Origin: JAHFRG01 sp041495205
GTDB lineage: Bacteria > Pseudomonadota > Gammaproteobacteria > Burkholderiales > JAHFRG01
Reading direction: 5' to 3'
Assembly (NCBI GenBank): GCA_041495205.1
Contig: JBGQCF010000005.1
Coordinates: 27,773 to 91,772, forward strand
Length of the DNA: 64,000 nt
In this document: one piece after another, positions 1 through 8,437 of the stretch
Layout of the letters: the number at the start of each line of letters is the position of its first letter
Position numbering within the stretch: position 1 is the stretch's first letter
Notes under the pieces: generated by a model
The model's database searches: none
Seen by the model: the letters and a program-made list of their open reading frames with translations, nothing else
What the model was told of the DNA's origin: nothing
Translations under genes and position numbers: made by a program

Positions 1-99
1 TGCGCGGTCCAGGACGGGCGCATCAAGGCGGGTGAACTTATTCTGATGGAAGGAGTGGGGGGCGGCTTTACTTGGGGTTCGGTATTGTTGCGCTGGTAA
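1..99 (+). CDS. fabH: 3-oxoacyl-ACP synthase III, C-terminal end (partial)
   Basis: Only the last 32 codons are in the window. They end in GGGFTWGSVLLRW followed by TAA, the characteristic C-terminus of KAS III (FabH), which condenses acetyl-CoA with malonyl-ACP to start fatty acid synthesis in the cytoplasm. The start lies upstream of the window. The stop is 7 bp before fabD, so both belong to the same fab operon. Identification rests on a short but distinctive tail plus the conserved fabH-fabD-fabG-acpP-fabF order. Confidence 0.88.
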   Translation, partial: CAVQDGRIKAGELILMEGVGGGFTWGSVLLRW

Positions 100-106
100 A
101 ACAAAC

Positions 107-1036
107 ATGAAGTTTGCATTCGTATTTCCAGGGCAGGGTTCTCAATCGGTTGGTATGATGCGCGGTTATGCGGATATGTCCGTGGTGCGTGAAACATTTG
201 AGGAAGCCTCGCATATCCTTGATCAGGATTTGTGGGCGCTAGCCGAAAACGGCCCGGAATCCGCATTGAACATGACGGTTAACACGCAGCCGCTGATGCT
301 GGTCGCAGGTATTTCCGTATACCGCGCCTGGGAAAGCCTGGGCGGCGCAGAGCCGGCGCTGCTGGCAGGCCATAGTTTGGGAGAATACACTGCCCTGGTA
401 GCGAGCGGCGCGATAAGCTTTGCAGATGCCTTGCCGCTGGTGCGGTTTCGGGCTGAAGCGATGCAACAAGCGGTACCTGAAGGCACGGGCGGGATTGCCG
501 CAATTCTCGGACTGGAGGAAAAACAAGTGCGCGAGCTATGCCTTGAGGCGGCGCAGGGTGAGGTGCTGGAAGCCGTAAATTTCAACTCCCCGGAACAAGT
601 GGTGATAGCAGGACATAGAGCGGCCGTATTGCGCGGCATGGAAGCGGCTAAAGCCAGAGGTGCGAAGCGCACCGTTATGCTGCCGATGAGTGTGCCTGCC
701 CATTGTTCCCTTATGCGGGACGCTGCAAACCAGCTCAGGCAACGCTTGCAATCACTAACACTTAAGACACCGCGAATTCCGGTGCTGCATAATGCGGACG
801 TCAATATCCATACAGAGTCGCAGGCAATCAAGGATGCTTTGGTGCGACAGCTTTATAATCCGGTGCACTGGGTGGAAACCATTCAGGCTTTGGTGCGAAA
901 AGGTATTACCCATATCGCCGAATGCGCGCCCGGCAAAGTCCTGGCTGGTTTGAACAAGCGCATAGCCGCCAACCTGGAAGTGATGGCATTGATTGACAGC
1001 AACACCCTGAAACAGGCTTTGTCTGTGATGGTTTAG
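107..1036 (+). CDS. fabD: malonyl-CoA:ACP transacylase
   Basis: Transfers malonyl from CoA to acyl carrier protein, supplying the extender unit for fatty acid elongation. The 309-residue length is normal for FabD. The N-terminal FVFPGQGSQSVGM signature is present, the nucleophile Ser90 sits in GHSLGEY, and a catalytic-type His occurs in VPAHCSLM near residue 198. The ATG at 107 follows the fabH stop closely, and the reading frame aligns with the family from residue 1. It lies between fabH and fabG in a canonical fab operon. No anomalies seen. Confidence 0.97.
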   Translation: MKFAFVFPGQGSQSVGMMRGYADMSVVRETFEEASHILDQDLWALAENGPESALNMTVNTQPLMLVAGISVYRAWESLGGAEPALLAGHSLGEYTALVASGAISFADALPLVRFRAEAMQQAVPEGTGGIAAILGLEEKQVRELCLEAAQGEVLEAVNFNSPEQVVIAGHRAAVLRGMEAAKARGAKRTVMLPMSVPAHCSLMRDAANQLRQRLQSLTLKTPRIPVLHNADVNIHTESQAIKDALVRQLYNPVHWVETIQALVRKGITHIAECAPGKVLAGLNKRIAANLEVMALIDSNTLKQALSVMV

Positions 1037-1072
1037 AGTGCATTTACCACGGGCTTGACCAATAGTCTCTGT

Positions 1073-1816
1073 ATGATTTTAGACAAGCATATTGCGTTAG
1101 TTACCGGAGCGAGCCGCGGCATCGGCCAAGGCATCGCTATGGAACTGGGCAGGCAAGGCGCGACCGTAATCGGCACGGCCACCAGAGAAAGCGGTGCTGA
1201 AGCGATCAGCGGCTATCTTGCGGCAAACCATTTCCAGGGTACGGGACTGGTTTTGAATGTAAATGATGGCGACAGAATTGAACAACTGGTCGCGGAGACC
1301 CGGCAGCGTTATGGTGCAATTTCGATCCTGGTGAATAATGCCGGGATCACCCGCGACAATCTGTTGCTGCGCATGAAAGACGAAGAGTGGGATGAAATAA
1401 TGTCCATCAACCTGAAATCGGTATTCAGGCTAAGCCGGGCGGTGCTGCGCGACATGGTGAAAGTGCGCTATGGACGTATCATCAGTATCACTTCCGTTTC
1501 AGGGGTAATGGGCAATGCCGGGCAAACCAATTATTCGGCGGCCAAAGCCGGAATCGCGGGTTTTAGCAAGGCTCTGGCGCGCGAAGTGGCGAGCCGCAAT
1601 ATCACCGTCAACTGCGTTGCGCCCGGATTTATAGACACCGACATGACGCGCTCATTAAGCGAGGCGCAGCTGAAGGCGCTGACGCTGCATGTGCCGCTGG
1701 GCAGGCTGGGACGAGTGGAGGAGGTGGCTGCGGCGGTCGTATTCCTGGCCTCTCCTAGTGCAGGATACATAACCGGTTGCTCGCTGCATGTGAACGGCGG
1801 CATGTACATGGATTAA
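1073..1816 (+). CDS. fabG: 3-oxoacyl-ACP reductase
   Basis: NADPH-dependent reduction of beta-ketoacyl-ACP in fatty acid elongation. It is a short-chain dehydrogenase with the cofactor motif TGASRGIG at residues 11-18, NNAG near 88, and the catalytic set Ser141, Tyr154 and Lys158 (YSAAK). The C-terminal family ending GGMYMD is intact. The frame is open from a TTG at 1055, but the ATG at 1073 gives the usual start (MILDKHIALVTG) and the usual length of 247 residues. It is followed by a 135-bp gap before acpP that probably holds a promoter. Confidence 0.96.
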   Translation: MILDKHIALVTGASRGIGQGIAMELGRQGATVIGTATRESGAEAISGYLAANHFQGTGLVLNVNDGDRIEQLVAETRQRYGAISILVNNAGITRDNLLLRMKDEEWDEIMSINLKSVFRLSRAVLRDMVKVRYGRIISITSVSGVMGNAGQTNYSAAKAGIAGFSKALAREVASRNITVNCVAPGFIDTDMTRSLSEAQLKALTLHVPLGRLGRVEEVAAAVVFLASPSAGYITGCSLHVNGGMYMD

Positions 1817-1838
1817 CTGAACGTTTCAATTTCGATTT

Positions 1839-1864
1839 TATAATTAGGGCAAATTTGGTAAAAT
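1839..1864 (+). promoter_or_regulatory. possible acpP promoter -10 elements
   Basis: The AT-rich gap between fabG and acpP contains a perfect TATAAT at 1839-1844 and a TAAAAT at 1859-1864. No good -35 hexamer is seen at 16-18 bp from either. A separate acpP promoter is common because ACP is made in large amounts. This is a base-pattern call only. Confidence 0.35.
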
Positions 1865-1951
1865 GCCACAGTTTGTGAAAGATTAGCACACCGTTTCAGT
1901 TGCATTTAGATTCAGTTGTCTTGACCACCACAGGAACAGAAGGGGGTTTAG

Positions 1952-2188
1952 ATGGAAAACATAGAGCAGCGCGTTAAGAAAATTGTTGCCGAACAGTTGG
2001 GTGTTAACGAAACCGAAGTCAAGAACGAGTCGTCATTCGTAGATGATCTTGGCGCCGATTCGCTGGATACGGTGGAGCTGGTGATGGCGCTGGAAGAGGA
2101 ATTTGAATGCGAAATCCCTGATGAAGAAGCGGAAAAAATCACCACCGTGCAGCAGGCCACAGAATACATCAAGACCCACCTCAACTGA
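1952..2188 (+). CDS. acpP: acyl carrier protein
   Basis: Small acidic carrier that holds growing acyl chains on a 4'-phosphopantetheine arm. It is 78 residues long and contains the invariant DSLDT motif, with Ser37 as the attachment site, inside GADSLDTVELVMALEEEF. The arm is added by AcpS, encoded in this window at 26110-26490. ATG start with AGAAGGGGG upstream. The short length, high Glu/Asp content and position between fabG and fabF make the call secure. Confidence 0.98.
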   Translation: MENIEQRVKKIVAEQLGVNETEVKNESSFVDDLGADSLDTVELVMALEEEFECEIPDEEAEKITTVQQATEYIKTHLN

Positions 2189-2225
2189 TCTTCCCCGCCC
2201 CTAATCTTTTGCACCTGGAGTAATC

Positions 2226-3464
2226 TTGTCCAGACGCAGAGTCGTCGTTACCGGCCTCGGCATTGTTTCACCTGTCGGAATAGGCGTCGCCGAAAACTGG
2301 AAAAACATTTTGTCGGGGAAATCGGGGATCACCAGGATCACCCGTTTTGACCCTTCGGCATTCAGCTCCCAGATTGCCGGCGAAGTGAAAGGTTTTGACC
2401 CCGGTCAATATCTCTCGGTCAAGGAAATCCGACGGATGGACACGTTTATTCATTATGGACTGGCCGCGGGTATCGAGGCGATCAAGGATTCCGGCATCGA
2501 GATCACCCCGCAAAATGCCGAGCGCATCGGCGTCAACATCGGCTCCGGTATCGGCGGCCTGCCGATGATCGAAAACTCTCACAGCGAATTACTGAGAGGC
2601 GGCCCGCGTAAAATTTCGCCGTTTTTCATTCCCGGTACTATCATCAACATGATTTCGGGCAATCTTTCCATTATGTTTGGACTGAAAGGCCCCAATTTGG
2701 CCATCGTCACAGCGTGTACCACCGCCACGCATTGTGTTGGTGACTCGGGGCGCCTGATCGAATACGGCGATGCCGACATCATGGTCGCCGGCGGCGCCGA
2801 ATCTACGATAACCGAGCTGGCCATCGGCGGTTTTTCAGCCGCAAGGGCGCTCAGCACGCGCAATGACGACCCGCTCACCGCCAGCAGGCCCTGGGATGTG
2901 GGGCGCGATGGTTTCGTGTTGGGGGAGGGCGCAGGGGTGTTGGTGCTCGAAGAAATGGAGCATGCCAAAAAGCGCGGCGCGCGCATTTATGCCGAACTCG
3001 CGGGCTTTGGCATGAGCGCGGATGCGTATCACATGACTGCGCCTTGTGCAGACGGCGATGGCGCTGCGCGCTGCATGCTCAACGCCTTGCGCAACTCGGG
3101 TATTAATGCCGACCAGGTTAATTACGTCAATGCCCACGGCACTTCCACTCCGTTGGGCGATATCGCCGAGACCGTGGCGATCAAGCGTTGTTTTGGCGAG
3201 CATGCGCGTAAACTAGCCGTGAGTTCCACCAAATCCATGACCGGGCATCTTCTGGGCGCCGCCGGCGGTGTGGAAGCGATATATTCGACGCTAAGCATAC
3301 TTCATCAGGTTGCGCCTCCCACTATCAATATCTTTGAACAGGATCCGCAATGCGACCTGGATTACGTTCCCAATACCGCGCGTAACATGAAAATTGAAGT
3401 CGCGTTGTCAAACTCATTCGGCTTCGGCGGCACCAACGGTACTTTGGTATTCCGCAAAGTCTAG
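2226..3464 (+). CDS. fabF: 3-oxoacyl-ACP synthase II
   Basis: Elongating beta-ketoacyl-ACP synthase (KAS II). The Cys-His-His triad is visible: Cys164 (VTACTT), His304 (NAHGTST) and His341 (TGHLLGAAGG), with the C-terminal GFGGTN glycine loop. 412 residues, the normal length. The start is a TTG at 2226: it is preceded by CTGGAG at a suitable distance and encodes the usual N-terminus MSRRRVVVTGLG, and no in-frame ATG fits better. It closes the fab operon. Confidence 0.97.
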   Translation: MSRRRVVVTGLGIVSPVGIGVAENWKNILSGKSGITRITRFDPSAFSSQIAGEVKGFDPGQYLSVKEIRRMDTFIHYGLAAGIEAIKDSGIEITPQNAERIGVNIGSGIGGLPMIENSHSELLRGGPRKISPFFIPGTIINMISGNLSIMFGLKGPNLAIVTACTTATHCVGDSGRLIEYGDADIMVAGGAESTITELAIGGFSAARALSTRNDDPLTASRPWDVGRDGFVLGEGAGVLVLEEMEHAKKRGARIYAELAGFGMSADAYHMTAPCADGDGAARCMLNALRNSGINADQVNYVNAHGTSTPLGDIAETVAIKRCFGEHARKLAVSSTKSMTGHLLGAAGGVEAIYSTLSILHQVAPPTINIFEQDPQCDLDYVPNTARNMKIEVALSNSFGFGGTNGTLVFRKV

Positions 3465-3468
3465 CAGC

Positions 3469-3492
3469 GCCGCATTCTGCGGCTTTCGGTTA
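3469..3492 (+). terminator. weak hairpin after fabF
   Basis: GCCGCA-TTC-TGCGGC forms a 6-bp stem directly after the fabF stop and is followed by TTTCGGTT. The T-run is poor, so it may only partly terminate, and pabC begins 57 bp downstream on the same strand. Confidence 0.35.
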
Positions 3493-3548
3493 AACTGCAA
3501 GCTTGCTGTTCCTTGGTCCCCAAGCCGCGGTGCTTGGTGCTGATCCTT

Positions 3549-4373
3549 ATGGTACTGATAAACGGTCTTCAATCTAATTTTTTGAGCGCATACGACCGCG
3601 GACTTGCCTACGGCGACGGTGTATTCCGCACTTTGCGAGTGATCCAGGGAAGAGCGCATTGCTGGCGACGCCACTACCAAAAACTTCAGTCCGATTGCCA
3701 GGTGTTGGGCCTCGCTTGTCCAAGCCACTCCGTGCTGAGCACAGAACTTAACCGGATTGCATTGGAAGAACCGGAATGCGTGCTGAAAATCATTATCACC
3801 CGCGGTTCGGGTCAGCGCGGCTACCGCGTGACTGCGGGCATGCCACCTACCCGCATCATTATTACCAGCCCGCTTCCCGAGTATCCGCCAAGCTATTACG
3901 AGCGAGGTGTCAGTCTGCGTGTATGTGATTTAAGATTGAGCTGGCAGTCCCGTCTTGCCGGAATCAAGCACCTTAACCGCTTGGAAAACGTAATGGCCAG
4001 GCGGGAGTGGGATGACGCGTCTGTTCCCGAAGGGTTGCTTCTCGATAGCGAAGGCTTTGTTATCGGCGGAACCATGACTAACTTGTTTATGCTCAAAGGC
4101 AATGAACTATGGACACCCGATCTGACACGATGCGGTGTAGCCGGTGTACAGCGCAAACGTGTTCTGGAACGGGCAGCCACCTCAGGCATTCCTTGCGCTG
4201 AGCGTCATATTTTATTGGTGCAGTTATTGCAGGCAAATGAAATTTTTCTTACCAACAGTGTGATCGGCGTGTGGCAGGTTGGAGAAATAGGGCAAAACCG
4301 ATGGGAGCCAGGCGCTTTCACGCCCAAGGTCAGGCAGTGGCTTAACGAACCCTGTGATGAAACGCCTAATTAG
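3549..4373 (+). CDS. pabC: aminodeoxychorismate lyase
   Basis: PLP-dependent fold-type IV enzyme that releases pyruvate from 4-amino-4-deoxychorismate to give p-aminobenzoate for folate. Family motifs are DRGLAYGDGVFRTL near the N-terminus, the PLP-lysine context GIKHLNRLENVMARRE, and EGLLLDSEGFVIGGTMTNLF. I chose the ATG at 3549 (MVLINGLQSNFL) over the TTG at 3513; this gives 274 residues, close to the family length. Its 3' end overlaps mltG by 17 bp, the common pabC-mltG-tmk-holB arrangement. Branched-chain aminotransferases share the fold, but the neighbours support pabC. Confidence 0.92.
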   Translation: MVLINGLQSNFLSAYDRGLAYGDGVFRTLRVIQGRAHCWRRHYQKLQSDCQVLGLACPSHSVLSTELNRIALEEPECVLKIIITRGSGQRGYRVTAGMPPTRIIITSPLPEYPPSYYERGVSLRVCDLRLSWQSRLAGIKHLNRLENVMARREWDDASVPEGLLLDSEGFVIGGTMTNLFMLKGNELWTPDLTRCGVAGVQRKRVLERAATSGIPCAERHILLVQLLQANEIFLTNSVIGVWQVGEIGQNRWEPGAFTPKVRQWLNEPCDETPN

Positions 4374-5376
4374 AGCCCTGTTGTTTCTTGCGTTAGCGGT
4401 TTTCGCAACGGCAGCGGGCTGGTTGATTTATTATGCCGATACACCGCTGCAATTGCCGCGCACGCCTTTGGAATTCAGCTTGAAGCAGGGTTCCAGCCTG
4501 CGTAACGGTGCGAAACAGCTGACTGAAATCGGGGTTCTGGACCACCCATGGAGTTTTATTGTCATGGCAAGGGTTTTGGGCAAAGCGGGGGAAATCAAGG
4601 CAGGCAACTACGAATTCACCAACAATCTAACCCCTTACCGGTTGCTCACCAAGCTCACCAAAGGCGATGTCACGATGAAGGAAATCGCTTTCATCGAGGG
4701 CTGGACGTTCAATCAGTTGCGCAAAGTGCTTGACGATTATCCGGGAATCCGGCATGACAGCGCGAACCTCAGCGACGAGGAGATATTAAAGCGCATCGGT
4801 GCCACCGAAAATTCTGCTGAAGGGCTGTTTTTCCCTGATACTTATTTCTTTAATGACGGCATGAGCGATCTCACGATACTCAAACGCGCTTATCGAACCA
4901 TGGAATCCAACCTCGCCACGGTTTGGGAAACGCGTGCCAAAGATTTGCCGTTTTCGGATACTCACCAAGCGCTGATCATGGCCTCTATTGTGGAAAAAGA
5001 GACCGCTCAAGCCGCCGAGAGGCGCATGGTTGCCGCAGTGTTAATAAACCGCCTGAGACTGGGCATGAAGTTGCAGGCGGATCCCACGGTGATTTATGGC
5101 CTGGGTGATAAGTTTGACGGAAATTTGCGCAAGCGCGATTTGACCTGGGATACGATTTATAACACTTATACCCGCGAAGGCTTGCCGCCGACGCCCATCG
5201 CCCTGCCAGGGTTCGCCTCGATCCAGGCCACACTCAATCCTGCCGACACCAAGGCCCTGTATTTTGTCTCCAGGGGCGACGGCACATCGCACTTTTCGGA
5301 GTCGCTGGAGGAGCACAACCGCGCCGTGACAAAATATCAAAAAAGCGGCCGCCACAATCGGGGCAACGGAGATTAA
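4357..5376 (+). CDS. mltG: endolytic murein transglycosylase
   Basis: YceG/MltG family enzyme anchored in the inner membrane that cuts nascent glycan strands and helps set their length. It has one N-terminal transmembrane segment (about residues 5-25), a LysM-like region, and the catalytic glutamate in MASIVEKET. The conserved LPPTPIALPGFASIQATLNP segment lies near the C-terminus. The frame opens with GTG at 4354, but the ATG at 4357 is preferred. It overlaps pabC and is followed 3 bp later by tmk, indicating one transcription unit. Confidence 0.95.
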   Translation: MKRLIRALLFLALAVFATAAGWLIYYADTPLQLPRTPLEFSLKQGSSLRNGAKQLTEIGVLDHPWSFIVMARVLGKAGEIKAGNYEFTNNLTPYRLLTKLTKGDVTMKEIAFIEGWTFNQLRKVLDDYPGIRHDSANLSDEEILKRIGATENSAEGLFFPDTYFFNDGMSDLTILKRAYRTMESNLATVWETRAKDLPFSDTHQALIMASIVEKETAQAAERRMVAAVLINRLRLGMKLQADPTVIYGLGDKFDGNLRKRDLTWDTIYNTYTREGLPPTPIALPGFASIQATLNPADTKALYFVSRGDGTSHFSESLEEHNRAVTKYQKSGRHNRGNGD

Positions 5377-5379
5377 GAC

Positions 5380-6012
5380 TTGAATTCACCACGGCAAAAC
5401 ACCAAAGGCAGATTCATCACCCTCGAAGGCATAGACGGCGCGGGCAAAAGCACGCACTTGTCCTGGATCGCCGAGCAGTTGCGGGTGCGTTGCCCCGAAG
5501 TGGTGGTGACTCGCGAGCCGGGCGGCACGCCATTAGGAGAAAAACTGAGAGAAGTTCTGCTCAAACAGACTATGCACCCTGAAACCGAAACACTAATCAT
5601 ATTTGCAGCGCGGCGAGAGCATCTGGATAAAGTAATCCTTCCCGCGTTGACGCGCGGCGCATGGGTGATTGCAGACCGTTTCAGCGATGCCACCTTTGCT
5701 TATCAGGGTGGGGGCAGGGGGGTGTCACCGGATAAACTGGAAATTTTGGAACGATGGATACAGCAGGGGTTGCAACCCGATCTTACTCTGCTGTTTGACG
5801 TGCCAGTGGCGATTGGCAAAAAGCGGCTTTCCGGTAACGCGAGGTTTGATCGTTTTGAGCGCGAGCAAGAAGTATTCTTTGAGAATGTGCGCTCGGCCTA
5901 TCTAGAGCGTGCCGCACGCTACCCGCGGCGATTTCGGGTGATTGATGCCTCACAAAGCATGGAGCAAGTTAAGAAACAACTCAAACAAATAATTACATCA
6001 TATTGTTTATGA
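5380..6012 (+). CDS. tmk: thymidylate kinase
   Basis: Phosphorylates dTMP to dTDP for DNA synthesis. The P-loop is GIDGAGKST at residues 17-25, followed by TREPGGTPLGE and ADRFSDATFAYQGGGRG, both diagnostic. 210 residues. The start is a TTG at 5380 with GGAG 9 bp upstream; no usable ATG lies before the P-loop. The stop overlaps the holB start (ATGA), consistent with translational coupling to the clamp-loader subunit. Confidence 0.96.
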   Translation: MNSPRQNTKGRFITLEGIDGAGKSTHLSWIAEQLRVRCPEVVVTREPGGTPLGEKLREVLLKQTMHPETETLIIFAARREHLDKVILPALTRGAWVIADRFSDATFAYQGGGRGVSPDKLEILERWIQQGLQPDLTLLFDVPVAIGKKRLSGNARFDRFEREQEVFFENVRSAYLERAARYPRRFRVIDASQSMEQVKKQLKQIITSYCL

Positions 6013-7043
6013 ATATATATCCTTGGCAAGAGAATATCTGGAGGCAGCTCGTTTCGCAACTGAGGAGTTGGCCAAACGCATTCCTCTTGAAAGGCCGCAG
6101 CGGTATCGGCAAGCTCGATTTCGCGCGCGCTATGTCGCAGTACCTGCTGTGTGAAGCCCGGCTGCCCTCCTTAGCCGTATGCGGTAAGTGCCAGGGGTGT
6201 TTGTGGTTTGCGAATGGCAACCACCCCGACTTTCGCTTGCTGGAACCGGCGGCTTACAGCGAACATGCCGAAGAAACCGATACCGACGAAAAGACAAGGA
6301 ACACCGAGAAAAAAACCGGCAATCAAATCAGTATTGAGCAAATCCGGGAGTTGGATGATTTCATCAACCTTACCAGTCATCGCAATGGCTACAAGGTGAT
6401 TCTGATTCATCCTGCGGAGGCAATGAATCCACATGCGGCAAACGCGCTTTTGAAAACCCTGGAAGAGCCGCCTGGTAATACCTTGTTCATCCTGGTTTCG
6501 CACAAGCCGCAGCGCTTGCTGCCGACCATAGTCAGCCGCTGCCGTAGTGTGGCGATGCCGGTTCCGGGGAGGGAGGCAGCGCTCATGTGGCTAGTGCAAC
6601 AGAGTGTCAACGAACCGGATATCGTTTTAGCGCAAGCCGGTTACGCGCCACTTGCCGCGTTGGAGATCAGTAAAGGAGAAAGCCAGGAGCACCGCATGGA
6701 GTTCCTGCAACAGATCAGCGCTGCCAAGCTAAATCCTCTTTCGCTCGCAGAAAGCGCCCAGCAATACCCGCTTTCAGATATTATCAATTGGCTGCAAAAA
6801 TGGATTTGCGACTTAACATACTGCAAATTTGCCGGCAAAGTCCGTTATCATTTGGATTTCGCGGACAAACTGCAAAAGCTGGCTGAAAGTGCGAACGCTT
6901 TGAATCTGGTGCGTTATTACCGGGAACTCCTGGAGGCGCAGCGCGCGGTGCGGCATCCGTTGAATACCCGGCTGGTGCTGGAGCAGCTGGCGATATCGTA
7001 TTGCAGATGGGTGCTTAATACAGAGAGGGTGGGGAATGAGTGA
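6009..7043 (+). CDS. holB: DNA polymerase III subunit delta'
   Basis: Stator subunit of the clamp loader that loads the beta clamp on DNA. The P-loop-like GRSGIGKLDFA, the cysteine cluster around CGKCQGC, and NALLKTLEEPPGNTLFIL followed by LLPTIVSRCRS (sensor/SRC motif) are all present. A charged Glu/Thr/Lys-rich insertion occurs near residues 80-100. The ATG at 6009 overlaps the tmk stop. 344 residues. The 3' end overlaps pilZ by 8 bp. Confidence 0.95.
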   Translation: MNIYPWQENIWRQLVSQLRSWPNAFLLKGRSGIGKLDFARAMSQYLLCEARLPSLAVCGKCQGCLWFANGNHPDFRLLEPAAYSEHAEETDTDEKTRNTEKKTGNQISIEQIRELDDFINLTSHRNGYKVILIHPAEAMNPHAANALLKTLEEPPGNTLFILVSHKPQRLLPTIVSRCRSVAMPVPGREAALMWLVQQSVNEPDIVLAQAGYAPLAALEISKGESQEHRMEFLQQISAAKLNPLSLAESAQQYPLSDIINWLQKWICDLTYCKFAGKVRYHLDFADKLQKLAESANALNLVRYYRELLEAQRAVRHPLNTRLVLEQLAISYCRWVLNTERVGNE

Positions 7044-7404
7044 TACGCAAAAATCTCAGGCAGCAGTGCGGCCTGGAGTGCTTTCCTTGAATATCAAGGA
7101 AAAATCTGCGCTGTACGCGGCGTACATGTCTTCTTTGAAAGGTGGAGGAATTTTTATCCCCACCAACAAAAGTTACCACATCGGCGATGACGTGTTCATG
7201 CTGTTGAGCCTCTTGGGAGATCCCAACAAGTTACCAGTGGCCGGACGCGTGGTGTGGATCACGCCGGCAGGAACCCAGGGCAACAAGGTGCAGGGCATAG
7301 GCGTGCAGTTCAACAGCGACGACAGCGGAACCGCGGCGCGCGTCAAAATAGAAGGATTGTTGGGCGGTTATCTGCATTCCAGCCGGCCTACGCATACGAT
7401 GTAA
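7036..7404 (+). CDS. pilZ: type IV pilus assembly protein PilZ
   Basis: 122-residue single PilZ domain. In this tmk-holB-pilZ-tatD context the gene is the founding PilZ needed for type IV pilus biogenesis. The arginine-rich RxxxR and D/NxSxxG c-di-GMP motifs of typical PilZ domains are not seen, which agrees with what is known of the founding PilZ, a protein that does not bind c-di-GMP itself. The core KGGGIFIPTNKSYHIGDDV and GRVVWITPAG strands are clear. ATG overlaps the holB end. Confidence 0.92.
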   Translation: MSDTQKSQAAVRPGVLSLNIKEKSALYAAYMSSLKGGGIFIPTNKSYHIGDDVFMLLSLLGDPNKLPVAGRVVWITPAGTQGNKVQGIGVQFNSDDSGTAARVKIEGLLGGYLHSSRPTHTM

Positions 7405-7428
7405 TACCGGGCTTGCCCACCCTATAGC

Positions 7429-8193
7429 ATGTTTGTTGATTCCCACTGCCACATCAATTTCCCTGAATTTGCCGGCAAGGTTCCCGAAGTTCTGGAGAAA
7501 ATGCGCGAGAACGAGGTGAGCCACGCATTGTGCGTCAGTGTGAATTTCCCCGAATTTCCCGAGGTGCGCGCCCTGGCCGAGCAATATCCAAATATCTATG
7601 CTTCGATTGGCGTGCACCCGGACTACGAGGAGGAAGGGGAGATCACGGTTGAAGATTTGCTGACGCGCACCCACCATCCCAAAGTCATCGCCATCGGTGA
7701 AACCGGTTTGGATTACTATCGGCTGAAAGGTGACCTGGAATGGCAGAAAACACGTTTCCGCAACCATATCCGTGCAGCCAGGCAATGCGGCAAACCCCTC
7801 ATCGTCCACATGCGCGAAGCTGCCGATGACACCCTGCAAATCATGGAACAGGAAGGTGCTGGCGAAATCGGCGGGGTCATGCACTGCTTTACCGGAAGCT
7901 GGGAAACCGCCCAAGCCGCCATGGCTATGGGTTTCTACATCTCGTTTTCCGGCATCGTGACTTTTAAGAACGCTGCTGGACTTAGGGAAGTCGCGGTGAA
8001 AGTGCCGCTTGAGCGTATGCTGATCGAGACCGATTCTCCTTATCTTGCGCCGGTGCCACACCGCGGCAAAACTAATGAACCTGCCTTTGTGCGCCATGTA
8101 GCTGAAGAAATTGCCCGTCTGCGTAACTTGTCTGTTGAAGAAGTAGGCAGGGCCACCACGCAAAACTTTTTCAAGCTTTTCAGGCTGCAATAA
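7429..8193 (+). CDS. tatD: TatD family metal-dependent hydrolase
   Basis: Amidohydrolase-fold phosphoesterase/DNase. The metal ligands appear as DSHCHIN at the N-terminus, GETGLDYYR near residue 93, IVHMREA, MHCFTGS and ETDSPYLAP, in family order. 254 residues. It ends the plus-strand housekeeping run and borders the accessory block that starts directly downstream. YcfH-type orthologs occupy the same place after pilZ. Confidence 0.93.
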   Translation: MFVDSHCHINFPEFAGKVPEVLEKMRENEVSHALCVSVNFPEFPEVRALAEQYPNIYASIGVHPDYEEEGEITVEDLLTRTHHPKVIAIGETGLDYYRLKGDLEWQKTRFRNHIRAARQCGKPLIVHMREAADDTLQIMEQEGAGEIGGVMHCFTGSWETAQAAMAMGFYISFSGIVTFKNAAGLREVAVKVPLERMLIETDSPYLAPVPHRGKTNEPAFVRHVAEEIARLRNLSVEEVGRATTQNFFKLFRLQ

Positions 8194-8265
8194 AGCCTTA
8201 AAGAAGCGTCCCCATCGGATTATCTTCGATGCCGACGGCCCGAAAAGGACTTCGTATAATGTATA

Positions 8266-8421
8266 TTATGTTAAATTATTATTGTTCAGCCCGAAACAGC
8301 AGCTTGCATAATCTTCCTCAAGTAGAATAAAGCCCCTTCTTCTTAAATTATTATCGTCTTGGTCTTCAAAAAGCAGTTGTAATGCTAAGCCAAATATAAG
8401 GATAATTTCCGTACTGCTCAT
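8266..8421 (-). CDS. possible 51-residue hydrophobic small protein in an AT-rich gap
   Basis: The 244-bp gap between tatD and the universal stress gene is clearly more AT-rich than its surroundings. On the minus strand an ATG at 8421 opens 51 codons, beginning MSSTEIILIFGLALQLLFED and ending in an Asn run. The start lies downstream of the stress-protein stop. The ribosome site is poor and I recognise no family, so this may be chance coding. Apart from this ORF I see nothing in the gap. Confidence 0.2.
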   Translation of the reverse strand: MSSTEIILIFGLALQLLFEDQDDNNLRRRGFILLEEDYASCCFGLNNNNLT

Positions 8422-8437
8422 ATACTTCAGCTCTAAT

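Noticed and set aside
7231..8190. 319-codon open frame on the minus strand
   Set aside because: It is antisense to tatD across its whole length, is His/Phe-rich and unlike any family; tatD has clear motifs on the other strand.
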